The translations under genes and the position numbers were made by a program. From Nymphaea colorata (taxonomy: Eukaryota; Streptophyta; Magnoliopsida; Nymphaeales; Nymphaeaceae), in assembly GCF_008831285.2 (NCBI RefSeq), contig NC_045141.1, positions 12,820,106 through 12,884,105 of the forward strand: 64,000 bases of DNA. Direction: 5' to 3'. How positions within the stretch are numbered: the first letter of the stretch is position 1; the number at the start of each line of letters is the position of its first letter. Under the pieces are notes generated by a model, which made no database searches, had not been told where the DNA came from, and saw only the letters and a program-made list of their open reading frames with translations. Shown one piece after another: positions 48,637 to 61,088 of this stretch.

Positions 48637-51600
48637 ATGGCAACGGCGACGACTGTGAAGGATGTCTCCCCGCACGAATTTGTGAAGGCATACGCGTCCC
48701 ACCTCAAACGTTCTGGCAAGGTACAAGTGCTGCTACTGCTACTCTCTTTCTCTCTCTCTCTCTAGAGAAGTATTTTGTGCTCTGATAAAACATAACGTTC
48801 AGATCCAATTTACTCTTTTCTCTCGAGCTTGTAATGTATCATGTGGTTTCTATAGATTCTTCCATTATTTAGATTGGATAAACCAGATACAAACTAACTG
48901 CTATCGTTGAATGTGGACAATAAGATCATCCGGGAGTTGGGGCTCTTTTGCAGCTCTTGTTCAAACTTGGATTTTGTTGGAGATCTCGCTTACTTGAACT
49001 TCTTCTTCTTGTGCGGTGGATCTTTTTTTTTTTTTTGGTTACTTCTGTTTCCTTTTTTATTTTTACTTCCTTCCCCGTGACCGTGGTCTTGTCCTTTCTT
49101 GTTAGAAACGATAAAGTGGTTCCATGTTATAACCTGTGGTTCGTGCCTTGCCCGTGAAGTGTGCGTGGGTTTCCTTCAATCGGTGCTTAAATTGGAGCTT
49201 GAGGATTTCTTCCTTTGATCAGCCTTGTTGCAGATTGACCATTGCAGTTCTATCTTTTTCCTTCTGTAAATTGACTCTTCATTTCCGTAAGAGTTCATTG
49301 ATCTGGTTTCTGGTGGTTCATCAACTCGATAACATTTACTGAGGACGAGTTATCCATCATTCTTGAGACGATTCTTTATTTTTCTTTAGTTTAAAGTTTA
49401 AAGTGGCTTGAACTGATGTCGTCTGATTCTCTTTTTCTTATCGCTTATTGCTGCTGAGTGGTACGATAAGAGGAATGTTTGGATATGAATTGAAAGAAGA
49501 AATGGGTATGATTGACGGATTTTGTTGGGTGCCTTATGTTGCTTTCAGGTGGCAAAATTATCAAGGTCCCAAAATTCAAGAATAGGCAATTCAAAGAAGT
49601 TTGAGCCGCATACATTGATTCAACTTAAATATAAAGAAGTGGACTAAGTAGTATAGTAACTATTAGAGAAAAAAATGTATAAAATGTGTTTTACATGGTA
49701 ATGATGAGATTTTTCTTATAATATCCATAGTCAAGATTGACTTATCTGGCAACCTTAGAAGTTATCAGGACATTACAATGCATTTTTTGTTCTAAACATC
49801 ATGGAATATACCTTCAATGGCTTATCTAATTTTACAATGTATGCTTTTAATATTTTTTACATGATGCAACTACATAATACGTGTTCTTTTTATTTCTGGT
49901 CATATCATCTGCACTCAATCAGAGGTGGGCATTACTCGTAAGTAATCTGTTCTGGGGTTAGCAGAGCATGCATTCTGCAAACGAATTTATTCTCAAAAGA
50001 TGGGTATCTGGAAAAGGTCTATTGTGTTTATAGTACAGCGTGTCACAATGATTGATCAACAATGTGCTGACTGGTATTCGTTCATCTTTTTCTGTCCTCT
50101 CATAACAATTGACTTGATGGACGTAAAGTTCTAATTAGGAGGCACGATATTTGCTTCATAATCAGATTTTACTTGATGGATAGTGGGTGGTAATTGGTTT
50201 TAATATTGCATTGTGTTTTGATGCCTTGGCTTTTGAAGTTCATAGTTGAAGAATTGCTGTGATATGATTAGTGTTGGTGTTGAATGTTCTTGGAGTCTTG
50301 GCTTGTGGTCTCATTTTTAGTAGTCGTACTGATGGTTAAATGGTTGCACATATCTACATGAGGTCCGATGATGTTTCTTACTCTAAATTGTCTGGTGAAA
50401 CTGTACTTAGTTGCCTTGGTCTTTATCAGATCCATAAATGTTCTTTTTTGTGTCATTCAACCTTGTGATAAAACCTATTCATCGAGGCCTGAACAATCTG
50501 TGATCAAATGTTGTTACATGTCTCATAATCCTTCGAAAGTAGCTGTTCCCCTCAACAATTTTACCTTTACCCTCTTACGTTAGTTGGATAGCTTGTGGAG
50601 GACCATACCTTAAGCAGCATAATCATGTCCTAAATTGTCATTAAATTTTAAAACTAAAGCCTGTGTGCCCAAGCTAAGTCTCAAAATAGACTTGGTTCCA
50701 TTCTGATTTCTTTGGCCCAGTCTTTTGTTCGATCAACGGTCAGATCTATATTCTCCTCTTTGTCAGGAGACAACTTCCCCCTGCGTGGATGACATGATTG
50801 TGGTTGTGTATGGTGTGTATTAGGCTATTAGCATATTAGCTAGTTGGGTAAGCTTGTTAATTATTGAATTCATTGATGGTAAAGTAATCAATGAATGACA
50901 ATTTTTTCTACTTTCTATGTCACTTGTGTTTGGGCATGTGTGCAGAATATGAAGTAAGCTTGTATTTAGTATTTACAACTATAAAAAAGATATATGTGCA
51001 CAGTACACCCACTGTGCACCCAACTTAGGTGTGGCAACCTACTTGCAACACTCATATGATATAGAACCACTTACTTAAGTTATCATATACATACAAAAAA
51101 AGTAGGTTTGCATTATTTTTCATATGAAATAGGTCGTAAGAAAATGCCTTGACTCTCAAAAGTGTCAAATTTTATGTGATGTCTTTGGTGGTGTTCTGCC
51201 AGTGTTATTTGGATGGGTTGTCAGTAGTGCAGCTTAGCCTTTTAATGGTTTGAAGTCATGTCTCAAGCTGTAACGGAATGTCAAGGAACATTTCAACACA
51301 AAAACTAAAAGTGGCAACTTTAATCCTCTGGGGTATCTCCTAGGTCGAACTGCGTGCCAGTCTGCTGAATACTGGTCTAAAGTAAGCTAATCTAGTTGAT
51401 GCTCCATGCAAAGTTGATGCAGTTGGATGTTGCTGGTGCTTCACTTGTGATGTCTGCAATTTTTAACAATATATGCCAAATGAGTTAGTTAACTTTAGGT
51501 CATCATGTTGAGTTGATACAAAGATTCCTCCAACCATCATATCACTTGCACTTTATCTCAGACACTTGATTTTTTTTCTATTTGCTAATCTGTTTGAGAC

Positions 51601-52407
51601 CAGATTGAATTGCCGCACTGGACAGATATTGTGAAGACTGCAACTTTCAAAGAGCTTGCACCTTACGATGCTGATTGGTATTATGTCAGAGCCGGTATGT
51701 CCTCTCTCTCTCTCTCTCTTTTTTTCCATCTTTTTTTCTTCTCATATCATGAATGCAAAACAGTCTATTGAAGTATGTGAGCTGCATACTTAGGCATCTC
51801 TCAAACTTTTAGAATGTAGATCTTATTTTCCATGTTAACCTTCGTTTATTTTGCCACTTGTGTTTTTTGTTTCAGCATCTATGGCAAGGAAGATCTACTT
51901 GAGGCAAGGCATTGGTGTTGGTGGCTTCCAGAAGATTTATGGTGGGCGGAAAAGGAATGGGTCTCGTCCACCTCACTTCTGCAAGAGCAGTGGGTCTATT
52001 GCTCGTCACATTCTCCAGCAGTTGGAGAAGATGAACATCATCGAACTTGATCCGAAAGGGTTAGAGTCCTTTTCTCCCTAATGTTATGTCTTCAGAATCT
52101 GGATTTGCCACTTATTTGCATTATTTATGAACGATTAAAAGAATTCATATATTTTGATTTAATAACTGATTTTGAAAAATCTGCATTTTTATTTTTTTCT
52201 TAGTTTCTTTCTCAAAGTGAAAAACGGCATAGTTGTTACACATTCGTAACCATCTTTTTCCAAAACCCCCCAACGTCAATCTTTGAGATTGTGGATCTAA
52301 CTGCAGCCTGCCCTCATTGCATTTCTTTCTTCAGGGGGAGGCGAATTACATCAAGTGGGCAGCGCGACCTTGATCAAGTGGCTGGCAGAATCATTGTCGC
52401 TGCGTGA
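48637..52407 (+). CDS. RPS19: Cytosolic small-subunit ribosomal protein eS19 (40S S19)
   Basis: Component of the 40S subunit head, needed for small-subunit maturation. Four exons: 48637..48720, 51604..51694, 51876..52059, 52335..52407, joined by GT-AG introns with phases 0, 1 and 2. The sum is 432 nt and gives exactly 143 aa, the usual plant length. The translation starts [20 protein letters not shown] and includes [57 protein letters not shown] and the C-terminal [19 protein letters not shown]. All are hallmark eS19 segments and none is broken, so the gene looks functional. Intron 1 is 2.9 kb, long for this family. The start sits in a CGACGGCGACG-rich leader after a telo-box. Expression is likely high and growth-linked. 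Confidence 0.97.
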
Positions 52408-53264
52408 TGCTCTTATGTCGTTATGCGTGTTCAAGCTTTCTTCATTCGACGTTTCAGTTATCCTCAGCTAGGTTTCTAATGGTAATGATGAAAGGGTTAC
52501 TCATCTCCATGATTAATCAAAAAAAAAAAGGAAAAACACTGAGGACGATTTTGGTAATGTACTGAGGATATATTTTTGGGTTTTAATTTTTTTTTTCAGC
52601 TGAGATCATCATATACAAAGGTGTGGACCTTTTCTCATTTCGTTTAGGCTTTATATTGTGTTCCTCGTAACGTGTTTTTTGGGTTTTAAATATTGAATAG
52701 CTGTGCATTTTGTCTGAATTATGGTTATCGTACTCTGTGTCTATGATCATCTTTCCCATTGACATCCAACCGGAAGAAGCGCATTATTGCTTTTTCTTTT
52801 GATTCCAAAAACAGTTTACTATATATTACATGATATTTTAAAAATCAAAATGTAGCTGGTCAGGGTGCGGTTTAGCTCTAAAAGGTTGAGTTGAACTGTT
52901 CACCAAGCCTTGGCGCAGGCAAGGGCGTCAGAGGCAGGGGCATTGGGTGGCCTTGAAGCCTTTTTTTTTAGTGAGTTGGCCTCCTTTTTATTTAGACTTT
53001 TTCAAGTAGTAAGTTGTCAACTTTCGATTCTCCTGAATAAAGGAAGTTGACGATAGAGTTCAACAATCAATTCCAACAAATGATGTTTCAACTGTAACAG
53101 CGTTATTCTTTTAAAAAAAAATTATAACATTGATTTATATATTTTTTCTGGAATTTTCGATCATGTAGATATTGACATTTTGTAGTTAGATTTCTTTAAA
53201 ATACACTCAGGGCAGATGGAAAAGGTTGAATATATTTTTAAAAATTTTTACTGGGATGGAGTGG
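52408..53264. other. RPS19 3' region and intergenic
   Basis: Presumed 3' UTR of RPS19 followed by AT-rich DNA. No other gene is seen. Confidence 0.4.
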
Positions 53265-53351
53265 GCCTTGGCCCCTATTAGCCCCGCACGCTCCTGCCAC
53301 AGGAAAGATGAAATCGAAAGAAATGTTGATATGTTATTCCAAGCTACTTAA
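53265..53351 (+). repeat. Left unit of a tandem repeat split by a transposon
   Basis: Roughly 87-bp unit ending GTTATTCCAAGCTACTTAA. The second unit (about 56980-57067, ending GGTATTCCAAGTTACTTAA) lies on the far side of the 3.6-kb element that inserted at the TTAA junction. Confidence 0.7.
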
Positions 53352-53499
53352 GAGGTCGTTTGATGGCCATGTGACACGCGTGTCATGTTTAGTTGATTTT
53401 TTCGTGTCATGTTTAGTTGATTTTTTCATTAAATGCCAGACACAAGTCAGGTTGGACAGAACGGATGGTTGAACAGAGTATAAATTGGATTTCTGTTCC

Positions 53500-54000
53500 A
53501 CGGTGTTTCGAACTTATTCGAACAGACAGAACATCTCCTCCCGGCCTCAACTTCGAGCCCCTGACCCTGCCCCTTAGCCCTCTGCTCGTTGCCTTTCTCT
53601 CCTCCCGTTGCTTTTCTCTCTTCCTCCATCTTCGTCCGCCTCCATCTCCGCCCCTTATTTCTCCTCCATCTCTGTGCTTGTCCCCATCATTTTTCTTTCC
53701 TACAAAAATGAGTGAGTGTTTCCTTTTTTTTTTTTGTTAATCTTCGCTTCCCCTACCTGCCCATCGCCTTCCCCTCTCTGACGGATTTGGGTGCCCTAAT
53801 CAGATGAATTTTCCATCTTCAGAAAGAGGAGAGCAATTTGCAGCGGCCCCTGAGCATCGTTGTCGTGCCTCCTCTTCTCGGCGTCGCAGACTCATCTGCT
53901 CCGCCTTAGCAATCGTCCTCCTTTGCTTCACCTGAGGAACCGTTGCCGCGCCTCCTCTGCTCCGCCTGAGGAATCGGCACAGGTGACTACATTGAAGATT
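53500..54000 (+). other. Possible captured gene fragment inside the Harbinger-type element
   Basis: A CT-rich, GC-rising stretch with open frames of 107 codons (53417..53740) and 79 codons (53860..54099) and a donor-like CACAG/GTGACT near 53980. Short phrases such as CTCCTCTGCTCCGCCTGAGGAA are repeated. It looks like a leader plus first exon carried by the transposon, but I do not recognise a protein. Confidence 0.3.
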
Positions 54001-54025
54001 TTGGGTTTTGCATTTTGGGTCTTAT

Positions 54026-54247
54026 GTAAAAAAGGATTTCAGACTAACAACCATTCATTTTCCTCAATCTTAATGCGTAGGCATAAAAATATGGCTTAAA
54101 AGAACCGAGCATGCTTGGCAGATTCGATTTTGTTTCTTCTGTAAAAAAGGATTCCAGACTAACAATCATTCATTTTCCTCAATCTTAATGCGTAGGCATA
54201 AAAATATCGCTTAAAGAACCGAGCATGATTGGCAGATTCGATTTTGT
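54026..54247 (+). repeat. Tandem duplication, 115-bp period
   Basis: Two copies (54026-54133, 54141-54247) of GTAAAAAAGGATTTCAGACT...GCAGATTCGATTTTGT with only a few differences, inside the Harbinger-type element. Confidence 0.85.
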
Positions 54248-54989
54248 AAATATGAGGCGTATAATAATCTTGAATTTCTTATGGTACACAGATTCGTTTC
54301 TGTAATTACGAGGCATGTAAACCTGAATTTCCATGCGCACTTGATCATGATCAATTATCACTCACGATTGATCAAGGGGCTGATCATGGTATGTCTATCT
54401 GACCAAGAGAAGGTAATGTTCTTTTGCAGAAACCCCCAAGGAGTAAAACAAGTGGAGAGTAATGACTTTGAATTCAATTCTATCTGCTCCATCAGTTTGC
54501 TAAGAAGTATTACCAGTGGAATAAACACACTGAAAAATATATGGTTTTATTTTAGGCGGATCTCCTTTTCTTCCTGTCTTTGCATTAAATTTTTTTCTCC
54601 ATTAAGGATGGCAATTCATTTCGGAGGTGTGCATTTCCTCTGTCTCTGGGTCTAAGGTGAGTCGAAGAGAAGAATATTGCATTCTGATCCCGTGGTGATG
54701 GCGATGGCATTGTTTGTGTTCTTGACTCCGAGCTTGCTGTTTCAGTTGCCCAACCAGAACAGAGTGGTGGAGTTTGCAAACCTGCACACCAGTGGGATCT
54801 CCATTTTGATTCACTCCATCATCTCTTTGGACTGGTTACCATATTCCTCATAGCCATCAGGCTTCCTATTTACACAGGATAGAAGCACTAGGAAGCATGA
54901 GGCAGAGTTTCTCTCCTGTTTCTTGATCTTTCTTTTGTTTCACTTTTGAACTGCTGCTTTGTGCTTGTCTCGCTCCCCTCCTGTCTACC

Positions 54990-55081
54990 TCTTTCAATCA
55001 GTTCCATTGACTTCTTTGTCCTTTTTCTTGTTTGATCTTTCAATCAGTTCCATTGACTTCTTTGTCCTTTTTCTTGTTTGA
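54990..55081 (+). repeat. Perfect 46-bp tandem duplication
   Basis: Two adjacent identical 46-bp units (TCTTTCAATCAGTTCCATTG...TTTGA), 54990-55035 and 55036-55081. Perfect identity points to a recent event. Confidence 0.9.
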
Positions 55082-56976
55082 TTGAGTGTTTGAATATCCC
55101 TTCTTCTTGATCAGAAGCTGGCCTGTTCTTGTCATGGTCGTTGCCATTAAGCTAAAGTACACATATACATAACCAAAAACAATGTTAAAAACATGAAAAA
55201 ATGAAAAAAGGGGAAACATGAACATAAAATGCATTTCTTTGATTTTTGACGTTTTTTTTTTCAAAAAAACATGTTTTTTTGAAAAAAAACATGTTTTTTG
55301 CTTTCAGGCTTTGTTTGCCTGACCAGTTAATTATTTTTCAACTTTTAAACGTGCTTTTTTGTTAATAACACACATTTTCTGTGATTACCTTCATGCAAGA
55401 ACTTTCTTATAATCATGTCAACAGTTTGAGATCCATTTTTACTGGTTGGCTACTTCTGTTTTGAACATGATCCATTTTACTCAACTTTGACAAGTTGAGA
55501 TGTCGCTGTAATGTACACTCTAGCTGAAGAGGCCTTGTTTATCGAATGTCATTTTTACCAATTTGATGTATATAAAATACTTGTTGTAATATATAACCTT
55601 AATTGTTTACATTATCTACCAAATGAAAGTAATATATAACCTCCGGACTATGATCCACCTATTTGTTGTCATGTTCGTCATTACCTGAAAAGCAGGACAA
55701 TACCAGCAGAGAGTTGTCATGTTCACCACTACTTTAAACAACCACCAGAGAGCCTGTCAGTCATGCAATAAATTGTTCATGCACAAAAATCTTGGTCCCA
55801 CATGAATTGTTCTATCTGACGTAGAAGATGATTCAACATGGCCCATCATAATTCTGTTTGCAATGGTTTTTCAGTTCTTATTAGTTTTTACATAGCAAGT
55901 CCCAGACCGCCACACTGTTCATGAGTGTGTTCACTGGTCCTGTAGTTCAGCTTCTGAGAATCTGAAGCTTAACGAGCTTAATAAGTATAGTCTCCTGAAA
56001 ATGTGCCTTGAAGATCCAAATAAGCTAGGGCCGCAAATTTGCTTTGACGAGTACAACTGTCTGGATTCCAGACATCTCTAATATTTCTAGAGTGTAGCTA
56101 TCCACAGTCCCTCCAACCACAACTCTACCATTAGATGCGCAAGATCAATGCACTCCACTATAGCAAAGAAGAGCCCCATTAATCCATAGAAAGGTGGGAA
56201 AAAATGACCTTCTTGCTCTATGAGTTGCTTGTAATTGCTTTAATAATGTCTATTATATCATCACTAAAGTCTTTTCTGCTTAATTGAAAGTCTTTCTTGC
56301 TTGAACTGTAAAGATATTTGAAGAGATATCATGTTGTGGCTAAGAGATCCGCCAGATCTCTTTCTTTCTATCACATTCTTTTTGTGAAAGTGTCAACTGT
56401 TCTTCCAGTTTTTCATAAAAGCTTGTTAACAACTGTGGATGTGACATTTTGAACTGGTTCTTGTGTATTTGATTAAATGTATGTTTTTACTCCTTACAAG
56501 AAGAGTTTATTTGAAATACTTTCAGAACCGAGGTGAAGGGCGCACTCTCTTATATTATTTGAACATGTTCCTTCCAATGTGATATGAATGCTTCTCCCTT
56601 TGTTCACTGGCGTTTTGTATTGCTTCATGATAAAAGGCTTCTAAGTTTTTTGTTTTTTCTTATTTATTGCTGATGAAGTTGTACTTGTAAATAAAATATT
56701 CTCTGAAAATAAATATAAGAGATATTGAAATTGAAGGTTTCTTTCAGTACAAACGTCAGACATGATTAAACATCGGACAGAACGGATAGATCGGACAAGA
56801 CAAAAACAAACGTCAGACAGGACGGACAAAACAGACACACACGAAACAAACGTCGGACAAGAAGGACATAGTGTTCTGTTCCTAAAATCATCAAACGGTG
56901 GACAAGGAACACCATTATCCATGAGGACAGGACGTCCTGTCTGTCATGTCCCAATAGACAGCAATCAAACAACCTC

Positions 56977-57067
56977 TAAGGCACCTCAAATTCCCCGCTT
57001 GTCTCCGCCCCTACCACAGGGAAGATGAAATTGAAAAGAATGTCGGTGTGGTATTCCAAGTTACTTA
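56977..57067 (+). repeat. Right unit of the split tandem repeat
   Basis: Matches 53265..53351 (CCACAGG-AAGATGAAAT-GAAA...TATTCCAAG-TACTTAA). It carries the second TAA target copy at its left edge. Confidence 0.7.
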
Positions 57068-57644
57068 AGGCACACCAAGTTCCGTACTTAAAAAGATGTT
57101 TTTGACTTAAATACATTGTCTCCTTTCAGACATCTGATAAAATTGAAACGACGTGGCTTAAATAAATTAACGTGTTTATCGTTACTTATTTATTCAATTG
57201 ATATTTTTAAAGGGCTTATATGAGATGTGACATTGGAAGACCTGTGCAGCTCTATGGGAAAGTGTTCACCTTTGCAGCTATATTGATCGATAGTATGTTG
57301 AGAATAAACTCATGTTAGTGTCAACAATAACTAACAAACGATAACAAGTATGTTTGGAGGGTGTAACATAGTTGGTCAGGCTGGCATGACACCTCGGTAA
57401 GAGTTTGATTGTCAATTTACCAGCCTCCTCCGTAAGAGTTTGATTGTCAATTTGATTTTTTTAGGCACTATTAATGTAAACTGTCAAGGATAACGATGCA
57501 TCATTCTATTTGATAATATACCATGGGTGTACCCAAGTCCCAAAACAGTTTACAAACTCATGACGCAGCTTTTTAAATTCACAATGTTGTTTGTGTAATT
57601 ATACATGGACGAAGAACTGGAAAAGTCAAATGAAGTAACTTACA

Positions 57645-57679
<35 letters not shown>

Positions 57680-58064
57680 AGAAGAGTTCATAGCCTTTTT
57701 TTGATCAAGAAGCACTTTACTTATTTCAGCACAGTTTTTGGTATTTTCCCTTGCCATTATAATTCAAGTTTGGATCTAGGATCGAACTGCATGTGATCCG
57801 AACATAATATGTTGTCATTGGAATAGCTATCAATATTAAGGCGCAAGGTTCTGTTTCGTCAACTTTCTGAGGCCCATTAAAAAAAAAGGAAAAAAAGAGA
57901 AGATGTTCTCTCTGCTGTTTTACTTACGGGCTGAACTCAAAACGGTCCAAAGACAAACGGGTCCATACGATCACCGAGACAACCACTTGGAGAGAGAGAG
58001 AGTGGCATCCCCACTCCCCACTATATTCGCGCGCCTTCTCTCTGCCTCCACGTTGCAACGACAA
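57068..58064. other. Intergenic and upstream region of the starch-synthase-like gene
   Basis: A 22-bp phrase (GTAAGAGTTTGATTGTCAAT) is repeated at about 57396 and 57432. A (CT)n microsatellite lies at 57647-57678. About 57970-58060 is purine- then pyrimidine-rich and probably holds the promoter and 5' UTR of the following gene. No other gene is seen. Confidence 0.4.
57647..57678. repeat. (CT)n microsatellite
   Basis: About 16 CT units, upstream of the starch-synthase-like gene. Confidence 0.9.
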
Positions 58065-60321
58065 ATGGAAGCTCTACTCCACTCCGCCTTTTCCCCTCCT
58101 TTCTCAACGTTCGTCACAGCCGGCGAAACTGGCAGGAGAGTGCTTAAAACTCGCTCATTCATCATCGCAAGGCAAGCTTCTCATCTCCCAGATCCTTTTC
58201 GGTTCTTATCCTCTCTTATTCTTCTCTTGTGTTCTCCACATCCCCTAACTGGATCTTGCATTCATCCAATGTTTCAGGTCCGGAGGAAATGATAGCAACA
58301 CATCCGCGGTACGTACATGCTTTTGCGTTCGTATCGTTTCGTCTGTTTGTTAGTTTATTTTTTCTTTTAGGAATATTTTATCCAATTGTTTTGAGTTTCT
58401 GGACCTCTTCAGGAAGCCATGGAAGCGAAAAAAAGAGATTTTGAATCGAAGAGCTCCGATATATGGAAGCTCTTTAATGATGCTCAGCAAAGTAAGGGGA
58501 CTCCGAAACTGGAATTGTTGATTGTTCAAGTGAGTCCTTTTGCTTCGTCTATTGATATATTGATGTCTCGTTTGTAGATATACTTTACTTGAACACGCAG
58601 CGGCTTAAGGCCGAGGAAGAGCTGAAGAAGATTAGGAAAGAAAATGACGCGCTGCTTGCTAGAGTGGAAGAGTTAGAGGCAGGTAATTGCAGCTTCCCAT
58701 TTTCTAGTACGAAGTTGCGAGTCTTGCTGACTTTCTGAAATGATGTAAAGTTGCATGTTCATGGATACCCGTCCTTGCATATCTTCATGAGAAAAGGGGG
58801 ACCGATTTTCATCCACAAAATAGAAGGGTCAAACATTTTGAATGTGGAAGAAGCTACCAATTGGTTTCAAATTGTCAGGTCCTGATGAACTTGTGAAATG
58901 TCTGCTAGACGAATGGAGAACCCCATCAACTTAAGCAGACCACAGTGCCTCACTATTATCCGGCTAATGCTTATCTTTATGTTGGCAAAATAGTGTCGCA
59001 AGTGCATACAACCCACCTTTCCGCTACAAATTGCATGTGTTTGACATAGCAAGATCCTGATTACTAAGTGGGGCATCTCAGCAACTGGGAAAAGGAAATG
59101 AGAGAAATGTCTAGTCCTGCCATCTGTAAGGGTTTCTTCTTTTGGCTAAAACATTGTACTCATTGTTGATAGGGAAATCCCAACAGCCTCCAATAACTGA
59201 TGAACTTGTATCTTAAAACAGAAAAATCTTTACTTTGATTCTTTTCCTTATTTTTCACCCAATGATAGTTTTGCTTTTTCCCAGCTGTTGAAATAGGATG
59301 GTTGCTTTGTTGAAAACCTAATGGCTCCCTTTTGTTAGATGGTTTCAGACCTCCAAGGAACAATGTGCATTTCATAAATATGACAGACAAGTCATTGCTT
59401 TTGGGTGAGCTAATGCTTCGAATTGATTCAATGGTGCTTTCGGGCATCATGGATTTGGGAGAGGCATCAGAATTGAGAAAGTTCATAATAGAGAACAAGA
59501 TGGTTGTAACAGATGCCTTCTATAATATAAGGAGCAAAAATGATCACGAGCTGCTATCAAATCTTCGTGATGTTTTCAACAACAATGGAAGGTAAATGTT
59601 TTGATTCCTTTATAAGGATCAAAAATTTCTTTTATTGTTTGTCCTTAAGTGATTCCCAATATAAGCAAATATTAGTTAAAAACTTATATTCTCATAAGGG
59701 TTGTCTACCTATCATTTGAATCTAGAGCACATACAATATGGTGTGATTCACATTTCACAGTGTGTTGAAACTTGATCATGACATTCAGCATCCATAATAT
59801 TAGTTGTCCGTTGGAAATTGTTTATTGAACCTCAATAAACAGAGGGTACCAAAAAGTAAAAGATTCTCCTATATTATGAGTAAAAATGGCTAAAACACAC
59901 AATAACAAACAAGAGAATCGTGAGATTGCAACAAATGTCACTCTCTTGGCCTCCATCAAGTTGTAATGTGACATTTCCCCATGGACAGTTGGGTTTGTAC
60001 TTTGTAGTAATGGAACTTTTCTCATAGAAGTAATCCTCCATCAGCAAATCTACAGATCGGTAGTTCAAGCCCAATAAAGCAACACTCTTTTGCTAGCATT
60101 GTGTATCCGAGTGCATTAGTTTGTTAAAGATTTTGTTATTACTATTGCTAGTGTTTAGTCTAACCTTATTTTTTTATTAAATGCAGGAATCAATTACATA
60201 TATTGCATATCTGCACGGAAATGACACCAGTTGCTTCCTTTGGATCGTTAGCGTCATATGTAACAGAATTATCTCTCGCACTTCAACGAAAGGGCAACTT
60301 TGTGGAGGTCATATTACCTAA
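58065..60321 (+). CDS. Starch-synthase-like protein, SS5-type, 5' portion (partial)
   Basis: Six exons with matching phases: 58065..58171, 58278..58308, 58413..58529, 58601..58682, 59339..59591, 60187..60321 (725 nt, about 241 aa). Exon 1 encodes a Ser/Arg/Thr-rich start (MEALLHSAFSPPFSTFVT) that looks like a chloroplast transit peptide and ends at a GC-type donor (AAG/GCAAGC). Residues of about 70-115 are charged and coiled-coil-like (RLKAEEELKKIRKENDALLA). Exons 5-6 match the SS4/SS5 group, and exon 6 starts the GT5 domain: LHILHICTEMTPVASFGSLA...VTELSLALQRKGNFVEVILPK. Canonical starch synthases have KVGGL where this reads SFGSL, so the ADP-glucose-binding Lys and one Gly are missing. The short N-terminus (GT5 near residue 197) fits SS5, a non-canonical granule-initiation protein, better than SS4. 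The gene continues past this intron, outside the window. Confidence 0.75.
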
Positions 60322-61084
60322 GTATGTAAAACGACTTGAAAGAACAAGAATAAATAAATAAACTAAAAAAAGAAGACAAGTATGTAGCTGCTTGTGAAGT
60401 GAATGAAGTTCAGATACATTTGAACACACGCTGCTATTTGGACATCTCTCTCTCTTTCTCTCTCTCTCTCACATACACACATTACACACAATGTGCTTTT
60501 AGGCGTATGCATGTATACATATGTAAGTACATTATATATATATACACTTGTTGGTATACAGATTGCTGCATGTTTTGTGTTTATGACAGCACATTTCTGC
60601 ACAGAGTTCATCTTTGTTCATCTTGTGATGGTTTCATCATTTCAATTTAAGATGTTGGATATCTGTTTTTTATTATGTCATCTGCCTTAATCTACAAACT
60701 GGTGGTTCCTTTGCCAACGTGGTTGTGCTGGGACTGGGTGTTCTTAAATGCAATTCATTTTTTATTTTTATCTGCATTGCATTCTTGTCACTTTTGTCTG
60801 TGCTTTGCATCAACAATGACTGCCATTGCACACACATGCACGCACACACACACACACACAAAAAAAAAATAAAATAAATAAATAAATATATATATATATA
60901 TAGTGTGTGTATATGTGTGTGTGTGTGTCTATATGTATATCTCTGTGCGTGTACATGGTAGCCCTTGCTTAGTCCTACTCACGCACCCGAGGAGAAGCCC
61001 AGCTTCGAGAAGTAATTGTATTTCGTCTTAGGGTTTTCAATCCCCATTTAGCTCATTATATATCCCTTAAACAGGGTATCATGT
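60322..61084 (+). other. Start of a large intron of the starch-synthase-like gene
   Basis: Begins at the GTATGT donor after codon PK. Contains CT, CA, GT and AT microsatellites (60445-60475, 60842-60930). No further GT5 exon (the next would be expected to begin with Y-D-C-like residues) is found before 64000, so either the intron continues beyond the window or the gene is broken by the retroelements. Confidence 0.5.
60842..60930. repeat. Compound microsatellite (CA)n-(A)n-(AT)n-(GT)n
   Basis: CA units, an A-run with AAAT units, TA units, then GT units. The open frames that cross it are artefacts. Confidence 0.9.
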
Positions 61085-61088
61085 CTTA

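Larger units (their letters stand above)
53352..56976. mobile_element. PIF/Harbinger-type non-autonomous DNA transposon, 3.6 kb
   Basis: Terminal inverted repeats GAGGTCGTTTGATGG at 53352 and, on the other strand from 56976, GAGGTTGTTTGATTG (13 of 15 match). The 3-bp flank TAA is duplicated (53349-53351 and 56977-56979), the target size and type of PIF/Harbinger elements. The insertion split two tandem repeat units at TTAA, which confirms the borders. A subterminal motif CAAACGTCRGACA occurs three times near the right end (about 56750-56860), as expected for transposase-binding repeats. No DDE transposase or Myb-like frame is seen. The interior holds CT-rich gene-like DNA (53510-54000), tandem duplications at 54026-54247 and 54990-55081, and AT-rich filler. 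Confidence 0.75.

Noticed and set aside
53860-54099. Independent gene with a 79-codon frame
   Set aside because: It lies wholly inside the Harbinger-type element and overlaps the first tandem unit. Kept only as a possible captured fragment.
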